DNA of 30,343 nucleotides from an uncultured Anaerolineae bacterium (GTDB taxonomy: Bacteria > Chloroflexota > Anaerolineae > Anaerolineales > Villigracilaceae). Shown here in pieces: positions 24,277 through 30,343 of this stretch. The first letter of the stretch is position 1; every line of letters begins with the position of its first letter. The position numbers were made by a program, and so were the translations under genes. A model generated the notes under the pieces. The model was not told the DNA's origin, did not search any database, and saw nothing but the letters and a program-made list of their open reading frames with translations. The DNA lies in assembly GCA_903854805.1 (NCBI GenBank), contig CAINXK010000492.1, positions 1 through 30,343 on the forward strand, written 5' to 3'.

Positions 24277-25443
24277 ATGAGCAAACCACATGCAATTATC
24301 GTGGGGGCAGGTTTTACAGGCACTGCCACTGCCCACGACCTGGCGCTGCGCGGATTTGATGTAACCGTCATCGATCGCGGCGATATTTGTAATGGAACAT
24401 CCGGCCGTACCCACGGCCTGTTACATTGCGGCGGCCGCTACGCCGTCAAAGATCAGGAATCAGCCATCGAATGCATCGATGAAAATATCCTCTTAAGAAA
24501 AATTGCACCTCAAGTCATAGAACCAAACGGCGGCATGTTTATCGCGCTGGATGAAAGCGACTTGCAGTACCGGAATGAGTTTATTTCAGGTTGCCAGGCT
24601 TGTAATATTCAAATCGACGAAATCACTCCCAAACAAGCTCTTCAACTCGAACCAAATATTAATCCCGGTCTGCTGACTGCCTTCCTGGTTCCAGACGGCA
24701 CTTTTGATCCGCTGCGCCTGGCGCTTTCATTCGCTGCCACCGCCAAGAAAAACGGCGCAAAGTTCCGCACCTTTACTGAAGCGAAATCATTAATCCTGGA
24801 TGGTAATGGTGGAGTTGTGGGAGTTAATATCCTGGATCGCGCCTCCAACCAGAAATCCGAGCTGCGTGGTGAAATTGTTGTCAACGCTACCGGCGCTTGG
24901 GCCGGAGAAATTGCCGAAATGGCAGGCGCTAATGTACCGGTCAAACCCACCCCCGGTGTCATGGTTGCTTATGATGAACGATTTGTCCAGCGTGCCATCA
25001 ATCGTCTGAACAAACCTGGTGATGGCGATATTGTTTTACCGCAGCGCCGCATGGTGGTCGTTGGAACTACTTCCTTTGAAATCAATGATTTGGACTATGT
25101 ACCCGTGCTTGAAGATCATGTCAAAATCATGCTTGAACGCGGCTCTGAACTGATCCCCGGTATCCGGAATGCCAAAGTACGCGGTAAATATATGGCTACA
25201 CGCCCATTGATTGGTGGTGGGATGGGCCGAAGTTCTGCGCGCACATTTAAATGCTACGACCACAAGGATACTGACAATGTGGATGGCATGGTTACAATCA
25301 CCGGCGGAAAAGCCACCACGCTGCGCGCCATGGCTGAGAAAACAGCGGACGTTGTCTGCGAAAAACTCGGCATCACTTCTCTTTGCGCCACGAAAGACGT
25401 GCCGCTCCTTTCTTATCGTCAATATTACTTGCTGCCCAACTAA
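24277..25443 (+). CDS. glpA: GlpA-type FAD glycerol-3-phosphate dehydrogenase subunit, short form
   Basis: Predicted to oxidise sn-glycerol-3-phosphate to DHAP with FAD. It follows E. coli GlpA closely in its N-terminal two thirds: FAD loop IIVGAGFTGTATAHDLALRG, the segment SGRTHGLLHCGGRYAV, then VPDGTFDPLRL and ITGGKATTLRAMAE. It ends at residue 388, where GlpA (about 540 residues) continues with a helical and Cys-rich [2Fe-2S]-type domain. That domain is missing. GlpB and GlpC are also absent; instead sdhB-, sdhC- and sdhD-like genes follow with gaps of 9 to 16 nt. The ATG at 24277 is chosen over 24262 because GGAG is 9 nt upstream. Confidence 0.88.
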   Translation: MSKPHAIIVGAGFTGTATAHDLALRGFDVTVIDRGDICNGTSGRTHGLLHCGGRYAVKDQESAIECIDENILLRKIAPQVIEPNGGMFIALDESDLQYRNEFISGCQACNIQIDEITPKQALQLEPNINPGLLTAFLVPDGTFDPLRLALSFAATAKKNGAKFRTFTEAKSLILDGNGGVVGVNILDRASNQKSELRGEIVVNATGAWAGEIAEMAGANVPVKPTPGVMVAYDERFVQRAINRLNKPGDGDIVLPQRRMVVVGTTSFEINDLDYVPVLEDHVKIMLERGSELIPGIRNAKVRGKYMATRPLIGGGMGRSSARTFKCYDHKDTDNVDGMVTITGGKATTLRAMAEKTADVVCEKLGITSLCATKDVPLLSYRQYYLLPN

Positions 25444-25452
25444 GGAGACGTC

Positions 25453-26181
25453 ATGACCGAAAATTGGAATATCACGCTTAAGGTCTCTCGTCAAAAAAAC
25501 GGCGAAACACCTCACTTTGACGAGTATCAAATGAAAGTTGATCCCGATGAATATGTGCTCGATGCCGTTGAACGCGTCTGGGCATTCATGGATCGCTCAC
25601 TGTGCTACCGGCATGCCTGTCACCACTCCACTTGTGGAGCTTGCGGTATGCGTGTCAACGATGTGGAAAAACTAACCTGCATCACATATATTCGCAGCGT
25701 AACCCATGACGGTGGCACTCTCAAAGTGGAACCACTTCGAAATTTCCAGGTAATTAGCGACCTGGCAGTTGATATGGGAACACTTTACAGCCGGCTCGAA
25801 AAAGTTGGGGCGCGCTCAGTTCTCCCGGCTCCAGAAGCTGAAATTGAAAACCCACCATCAACATGGGAACATGCCGACCAGCAATATATGCGCCTGGCAG
25901 ATTGCATCGAATGTGGCTTGTGTATCAGCGCCTGCCCTTCTGCGGCCACATCCGCTGAATACCTCGGACCAGCCGTTTTAGCAGGCGCCCAAGCCAACGG
26001 GCTGAAACGGAATCCGGAATTGCTGACAATTGTGGACTCTGAAGATGGTGTTTGGCGCTGCCACAGCGCCTTTGAATGCACCGCTGTTTGCCCATCCTTT
26101 GTTGACCCTGCGCGACGTATCATGAATTTGCGCTCACAGATCATAAAAGCGCGCTTTACCAACCTATTCCGCAAAGCGTGA
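25453..26181 (+). CDS. SdhB/FrdB-like iron-sulfur subunit
   Basis: A 242-residue electron-transfer subunit with the full succinate dehydrogenase/fumarate reductase cluster set. The [2Fe-2S] ligands are C56, C61, C64 and C76 (ACHHSTCGAC). The [4Fe-4S] ligands are C151, C154, C157 and C213, and the [3Fe-4S] ligands C161, C203 and C209 (CIECGLCISACP and CHSAFECTAVCP). AAGGAG precedes the ATG, 9 nt after the GlpA-type flavoprotein. No SdhA (about 580 residues) is encoded nearby. The most direct reading is that it accepts electrons from the GlpA-type FAD and hands them to the membrane anchors. A stray copy of a normal SDH operon is the alternative. Confidence 0.9.
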   Translation: MTENWNITLKVSRQKNGETPHFDEYQMKVDPDEYVLDAVERVWAFMDRSLCYRHACHHSTCGACGMRVNDVEKLTCITYIRSVTHDGGTLKVEPLRNFQVISDLAVDMGTLYSRLEKVGARSVLPAPEAEIENPPSTWEHADQQYMRLADCIECGLCISACPSAATSAEYLGPAVLAGAQANGLKRNPELLTIVDSEDGVWRCHSAFECTAVCPSFVDPARRIMNLRSQIIKARFTNLFRKA

Positions 26182-26197
26182 CTCGAGGAAATGCATT

Positions 26198-26590
26198 ATG
26201 GAAAACAAACATAACCAACCTTCCCCGTCCAACTTCTGGGCCTGGTTCAATCCTATTGGACGTCAGACCGGTGGCTGGGCTTTCATTCTGAACCGCATCA
26301 CTGCCCTTGGGTTAACATTTTACCTATCCTTGCATCTGATCGTGCTTGGCCAGCTCGCCAAAGGTCCCGAAGGCTATGATGGCTTTGTAGCCCTCATGCG
26401 CAACCCCATATCTATATTTGGCGAACTGCTGGTTGTGGCAGCTGGTATCATCCATGGCCTGAACGGCATACGCATCGTACTCACCACCTTTGGGGTTGGT
26501 GTTACCCTCCAAAAACAGCTTTTCTATGGGCTGATGGCGATTGCTTTGATTGCCATCCTTGTCTTTGGGTTCCGCATGTTCACTGCATAA
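26198..26590 (+). CDS. SdhC-like cytochrome b membrane anchor subunit
   Basis: A 130-residue protein with three membrane helices of the SdhC/FrdC type. It has the characteristic RITALGLTFYLSLHL (candidate haem ligand H46) and IIHGLNGIRIVL (H86). AGGAAA lies upstream of the ATG, 16 nt after the Fe-S subunit. It is predicted to bind haem b and form the quinone site together with the next gene product. Small anchors of this size are usual in Chloroflexota SDH-type complexes (from general knowledge). Confidence 0.88.
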   Translation: MENKHNQPSPSNFWAWFNPIGRQTGGWAFILNRITALGLTFYLSLHLIVLGQLAKGPEGYDGFVALMRNPISIFGELLVVAAGIIHGLNGIRIVLTTFGVGVTLQKQLFYGLMAIALIAILVFGFRMFTA

Positions 26591-26604
26591 AAGAGAGCAA
26601 ACTC

Positions 26605-26994
26605 ATGACAGAAACTACAGCATCCAAAACCATTTCGGCGCCCAAATCTGGTGAGAACACCTGGCTGTGGCTGCTCAAAATTATCACCGGGCCACTCCTG
26701 CTCATCCTGATCGGGATTCACCTGGTTGTAAATCATTTCATCAGCGATACAGGTTTGCTGACTTATGCCGATGTAATCGCATATTATCGGAACCCAATCA
26801 TCCCCGCCATGGAAATCACCTTCCTGGCTACGGTTGTTACTCACTCAATCAGCGGGTTGCGTGGGATCATATTGGATTTGAAACCATCTCGCAGCATGTT
26901 AAAAGTTATCGATTGGGCACTTGTGGTCATTGGCGTTTCAGCCGTAGTATACGGCACCTGGTTGGCACTCACAATTGCTTCAAAGGGAGTGTAA
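26605..26994 (+). CDS. SdhD-like membrane anchor subunit
   Basis: A 129-residue protein with three membrane helices. Residues 25-45 (KIITGPLLLILIGIHLVVNHF) are typical of SdhD, with H39 and H44. A second His, H80 in THSISGLRGIIL, is a further candidate haem ligand. It lies 14 nt after the SdhC-like gene and 5 nt before the DhaM fusion gene. With the SdhC-like partner it would pass electrons to the quinone pool. The presence of several conserved His in both anchors fits one or two b haems. Confidence 0.87.
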   Translation: MTETTASKTISAPKSGENTWLWLLKIITGPLLLILIGIHLVVNHFISDTGLLTYADVIAYYRNPIIPAMEITFLATVVTHSISGLRGIILDLKPSRSMLKVIDWALVVIGVSAVVYGTWLALTIASKGV

Positions 26995-26999
26995 TTAAC

Positions 27000-29528
27000 A
27001 TGGTTGGGCTTGTCATCGTCTCTCATAGTCGGGAACTGGCAAATGCATTATTCAAACTGGTCAAACAGGTTGCATCTCCTAATATTCCGATGGCGTTATC
27101 AGCCGGGGTTGGGGATGATCGCCAGGATTTTGGCACCGATGCAGTCGAAATCTCCGAGGCCATCCAGTCTGTTTATTCTCCGGATGGTGTAATTGTTATC
27201 ATGGACCTGGGCAGCGCGGTTCTAAGCGCCCAAATGGCTCTCGAATTTCTTGAACCTGATATGGCAGCCAGGGTCCGTTTTTGCCCGGCCCCATTGGTGG
27301 AGGGCTGTATTTCTGCTGCTGTTCAGATCAGCCTGGGCAGTGATATAGACACTATTTGCAATGAAGCCTTGCAAGCCTTGCTTCCTAAACAAGAACAAAT
27401 CGCAGATTCTCCAGGCAGTGGTCCAGCACAACCAGTGCTTGCTCCGCTCGGCGAAATTACCGGACAAAAAATCCTGTTAACGCTTCACAACCTGCACGGT
27501 TTACACGCCCGCCCTGCAGCTCGTTTTGTTCAAACAGCCGCCAGCTTTGCCGCCGAGATAACTGTATCAAATTTGACCAATGGCAAGGGACCTGTCACTG
27601 CGCGCAGTCTAAATGCCATTGCCACACTTGGCGCGGTTGAGGAACATCAGATCCAGGTGACGGCATCCGGACCCGAAGCGGACGCTGCCTTACAGGCGCT
27701 CAAAGCATTGGTGGATGACAATTTTGGTGAGCCAACCACCCCGGCAAAAACAGCCACGGTACTTCTGGCGACACCTGCCTTTGAAAATCATCCCGGCATG
27801 GAAGATGCTTTGAGGGCAATCCCCATTTCAGAAGGGATTGCCCTGGGGCCACTATATCGATACCAGCCGCAGCTGCCAGAAATTTCCCGCGAACCAACCA
27901 AAAACCCAGAAAAAGAGTGGGCGCTCTTTGAACAAGCGCTCGAAACAACCGGGCAGTCCATCCAGCTGCACCGCCAGCAACTGCGGGCTTCTATTGGTGA
28001 GGCTGAAGCTGCCATCTTCGATGCGCATTTGTTGATCCTGCAAGACCCGGACTTGATTGAACAAACCCACCAGGCCGTTATCAACAATCACAAAAATGCA
28101 TCCGCAGCCTGGAGTGATGCGACCGATCAGGTTGCCGCCGCCTACCGCGCGCTGGAGGATGCCTATTTACGCCAACGTGCAGTGGATGTCGAAGATGTTA
28201 AAAACCAGGTTTTGCTGACCCTGGCAGGAAAAACAGGCTCAGCGCCTATTACTTTCCCCGAACCCGTCATCCTGTACGCGCAGGATATCACCCCAACTGA
28301 AACCGCCCAGCTCGATATGGCCTCAATCTTGGGCATTATGACAGTTGGCGGCGGGCCAACATCACACAGTGCCATCCTGGCACGCGCACTCGGCATCCCC
28401 GCCATTTCAGGGGTCAGCCAAACTCTGGAACGTGTTCCAGTTGGAACACCTGTTGCCCTGGATGGATTCAACGGTGCAGTCTGGATAGATCCGTCCCCCA
28501 CGGTTCAGATAGACCTTATGGCTCGCCGCGATACCTGGCTTAGCTCCCGTCAGGCCCTGTTAAAATCCAGCCATCTGCTGGCCGAAACCAGGGATGGTAA
28601 ACGCGTGGAGGTCTTCGCCAATATTGGAAATCTTCAGGATGCCCAAAATGCGGTTAAAAATGGAGCGGAAGGCGTTGGACTTTTACGAACCGAATTTCTT
28701 TTCCTGACTCGTGAAACCCCACCCAGCGAGATCGAACAAATAACTGTCTTGCGCCAGATTGGGCAAGCCATGGGCGATCGTCCGATCACCATTCGGACTC
28801 TGGATGTCGGTGGAGATAAGGAAGTTCCCTATATCAAGCTGCCGCCCGAAGCCAATCCGTTTCTGGGTGTGCGTGCTATTCGCATGTGTTTGCACAACAC
28901 AGATCTGTTTCTAACCCAGCTGCGCGCCATACTTCGAGCCGGGGACGGCTTTCGATTTCAAATTATGTTCCCGATGATTGCGAATGTCAGCGAAGTCCGC
29001 CAGGCACGCGCCTGGCTGGAAAAAGCGCACAACCAATTGGTTGAGGAAAATATCCCGCACGCCTGGCCTATCGAAACCGGGATCATGGTCGAAATTCCTT
29101 CTGCCGCTCTGCTGGCGCGTGTACTTGCAAAGGAAGTTGATTTTTTCAGCATAGGCACAAACGATTTGACCCAATACACCCTGGCGGCAGAACGCGGCAA
29201 TCCAATGCTTTCTGATCTGGCCGATGCACTTCACCCGGCAGTTTTACGCCTGATTGGGGAAGTCTGTCAGGCCGCTCACGCTGCCGGCAAATGGGTGGGA
29301 GTATGTGGCGAATTAGCGGGCGACCCGCTCGCAGCCCCAATCCTGATTGGACTGGGTGTGGATGAGCTCAGTCTGAATGCAGGTGGTATTCCTCGCATAA
29401 AATCCCTAATAAAACAAACTGATACGAATCAGGCACAGCTACTGGCAAAAAATACTCTGGAAACTGAAAGCCCGGCGAAAGTTCGCAAACTGGCGCAAGC
29501 CTTTACCGAGCAGAATTTCCAGGCTTAG
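27000..29528 (+). CDS. dhaM: DhaM fusion: EIIA(Dha)-HPr-full-length PTS Enzyme I
   Basis: An 842-residue fusion that carries phosphate from PEP to DhaL. The EIIA-Dha domain (1 to about 130) has H9 in IVSHSREL. The HPr domain (about 155-240) has H169 in HGLHARPAARF. Enzyme I (about 272-842) has the phospho-His H456 in TVGGGPTSHSAILARALG. Its PEP-binding barrel is complete, with LLRTEFLF, RTLDVGGDKE, IGTNDLTQYTLAAERGNP and CGELAGD. E. coli DhaM keeps only the N-terminal part of EI. AAGGGAG precedes the ATG at 27000; the longer open frame to 26667 is antiparallel-looking noise inside sdhD. The gene closes the operon. Confidence 0.94.
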   Translation: MVGLVIVSHSRELANALFKLVKQVASPNIPMALSAGVGDDRQDFGTDAVEISEAIQSVYSPDGVIVIMDLGSAVLSAQMALEFLEPDMAARVRFCPAPLVEGCISAAVQISLGSDIDTICNEALQALLPKQEQIADSPGSGPAQPVLAPLGEITGQKILLTLHNLHGLHARPAARFVQTAASFAAEITVSNLTNGKGPVTARSLNAIATLGAVEEHQIQVTASGPEADAALQALKALVDDNFGEPTTPAKTATVLLATPAFENHPGMEDALRAIPISEGIALGPLYRYQPQLPEISREPTKNPEKEWALFEQALETTGQSIQLHRQQLRASIGEAEAAIFDAHLLILQDPDLIEQTHQAVINNHKNASAAWSDATDQVAAAYRALEDAYLRQRAVDVEDVKNQVLLTLAGKTGSAPITFPEPVILYAQDITPTETAQLDMASILGIMTVGGGPTSHSAILARALGIPAISGVSQTLERVPVGTPVALDGFNGAVWIDPSPTVQIDLMARRDTWLSSRQALLKSSHLLAETRDGKRVEVFANIGNLQDAQNAVKNGAEGVGLLRTEFLFLTRETPPSEIEQITVLRQIGQAMGDRPITIRTLDVGGDKEVPYIKLPPEANPFLGVRAIRMCLHNTDLFLTQLRAILRAGDGFRFQIMFPMIANVSEVRQARAWLEKAHNQLVEENIPHAWPIETGIMVEIPSAALLARVLAKEVDFFSIGTNDLTQYTLAAERGNPMLSDLADALHPAVLRLIGEVCQAAHAAGKWVGVCGELAGDPLAAPILIGLGVDELSLNAGGIPRIKSLIKQTDTNQAQLLAKNTLETESPAKVRKLAQAFTEQNFQA

Positions 29529-29538
29529 GTCATTCCAT

Positions 29539-29566
29539 CCGGCAGAATTAAGTTTAAACCTGCCGG
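29539..29566 (+). terminator. Hairpin after the DhaM fusion gene
   Basis: CCGGCAG (29539-29545) pairs with CTGCCGG (29560-29566); the loop contains a further TTAA-GT-TTAA pairing. It lies 10 nt after the stop. It has no U-run. Confidence 0.5.
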
Positions 29567-29573
29567 CATTCAA

Positions 29574-29579
29574 TATAAT
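29574..29579 (+). promoter_or_regulatory. Candidate -10 box of the DJ-1/PfpI gene
   Basis: A perfect TATAAT, with a predicted start near 29586 and a leader of about 46 nt. The -35 region (TTAAGT-like, within the preceding hairpin loop) is weak. Confidence 0.4.
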
Positions 29580-29631
29580 CAGTTGTCTTTCTTGATAATG
29601 TTCCGCACCTAATTTTTGGAAGGATATGAAT

Positions 29632-30150
29632 ATGAGACTGCAAGGTAAAGTAATTGCTACATTGGTGGCCGAAGGTGTGGAAGATTTGGAATATTACGTA
29701 CCGTTGATGCGGCTGCAAGAAGAAGGCGCTGAAGTTTTAAGCGCAGGACTAAATTTGAACCCCGTATTTGGCAAAAACGGGCTGGTTATTACCCCGGATA
29801 CCACAATAGGATCACTAAAGGCTGATGATTTATTTGCGATTATCTTGCCCGGTGGCTGGGCCCCCGATAAATTACGGCGCTACCCAATTCTGACTGACCT
29901 TGTCCGAGAGATGAATGAGGCCGGTAAACCGATTGGCATTATTTGCCACGGTGGCTTAATTGCGATTTCAGCTGGCATCGTCAAAGGCCATCGCGCAACC
30001 GGCTCGCTAGGGATCAAAGATGATCTGGTTAACGCAGGTGCAACCTGGGTGGACGAAGCGGCTTTTCGTGACGGTAACCAGGTTTGGGGCAGAGTTGTAG
30101 CTGACATCCCAGTCTTCTGCAGGGAATTGGTCGCATTATTGGTCGAATAA
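29632..30150 (+). CDS. DJ-1/PfpI family protein
   Basis: A 172-residue class I glutamine amidotransferase-like protein. Members include PfpI proteases, YhbO/YajL-type stress proteins and proposed deglycases. The nucleophile elbow IGIICHGGL gives C105 followed by H106. An acidic residue in AEGVEDLE (near 14-18) would complete the pocket, and ILPGGWAPD is the usual glycine-rich strand end. GGAAGG (29618-29623) is 8 nt upstream of the ATG at 29632 but only 2 nt from the ATG at 29626, so 29632 is chosen. It has its own candidate promoter. The sequence after it to 30343 shows no gene; a possible start codon sits at 30341 on the window edge. Confidence 0.9.
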   Translation: MRLQGKVIATLVAEGVEDLEYYVPLMRLQEEGAEVLSAGLNLNPVFGKNGLVITPDTTIGSLKADDLFAIILPGGWAPDKLRRYPILTDLVREMNEAGKPIGIICHGGLIAISAGIVKGHRATGSLGIKDDLVNAGATWVDEAAFRDGNQVWGRVVADIPVFCRELVALLVE

Positions 30151-30343
30151 GCACCTGAATGTCTGCCTTCAGAACATCCATCAGACCTTGTTAAATTTTT
30201 ATCAACCTCGCCCCGGGCATGACCACGCTCTGGGCTGGTTTAATTATAGAATCTGCTTGTTCTACCGTTATTTTGAAAGCCTGGTTTCCTAACAAGTGGA
30301 GGTTAAACTGAGCCACATTTATACTCCAGAAACATAATAAATG

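Noticed and set aside
26667..26999. A 111-residue N-terminal extension of the DhaM fusion frame.
   Set aside because: It overlaps the well-supported SdhD-like gene in another frame and has no domain character; a good ribosome binding site and the DhaM N-terminus MVGLVIVSHS start at 27000.
30320..30343. A TATACT box and an ATG at 30341 at the window edge.
   Set aside because: Only one codon is visible, so no gene can be supported.

Overview
The window looks like chromosomal DNA of a Chloroflexota bacterium, probably Anaerolineae-like. This is an inference from gene style, not from a marker gene: Thr/Pro-linkered extracellular proteins, zinc-ribbon plus NHL-propeller membrane proteins, short SdhC/SdhD anchors, and a DhaR-type regulator whose AAA+ domain lacks the sigma54-contact loop. 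No rRNA, tRNA, CRISPR array, insertion sequence or phage gene was recognised.

Layout. (1) 1-9995, plus strand, mostly housekeeping: dnaK; a membrane-anchored C39-like/TPR protein followed 3 nt later by an SbcD/Mre11-like phosphoesterase; a PIG-L/LmbE deacetylase; greA; lysS; and two consecutive zinc-ribbon membrane proteins, the first with an NHL propeller. Strong intrinsic terminators follow dnaK, greA and lysS. (2) 10261-16538, minus strand, arsenic block: arsR-arsD-arsA-(35-codon ORF)-thioredoxin-like protein-arsC, tightly packed with ATGA overlaps and driven by a promoter with an ArsR-type palindrome. Upstream lie a radical SAM/SPASM protein with an AbrB-like N-terminus and an ArsP-type (DUF318) permease. 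No ArsB or Acr3 pore is present in the window. (3) 16921-29528, plus strand, glycerol/dihydroxyacetone block: a DhaR-like regulator; glpF-dhaK-dhaL-glpK ending in a strong terminator; a small membrane gene interrupted by an in-frame TGA; a methyltransferase-like gene; then a GlpA-type glycerol-3-phosphate dehydrogenase flavoprotein without its usual C-terminal domain, followed by SdhB-, SdhC- and SdhD-like genes, and a DhaM-HPr-full-length Enzyme I fusion. (4) 29632-30150: a DJ-1/PfpI family protein with its own likely promoter.

How the genes may work together. GlpF admits glycerol and GlpK makes glycerol-3-phosphate. The short GlpA is proposed to oxidise it to DHAP, passing electrons through three Fe-S clusters of the SdhB-like subunit into a haem-b/quinone anchor of SdhC/SdhD type. 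This would replace the GlpB and GlpC subunits of the classical anaerobic enzyme. In parallel DhaK-DhaL phosphorylate dihydroxyacetone with phosphate relayed from PEP inside one EI-HPr-EIIA polypeptide. DhaR-family regulators are known to respond to DhaK/DhaL, so the regulator plausibly controls the block. The GlpA-SdhBCD arrangement is the best candidate for a little-described system here.
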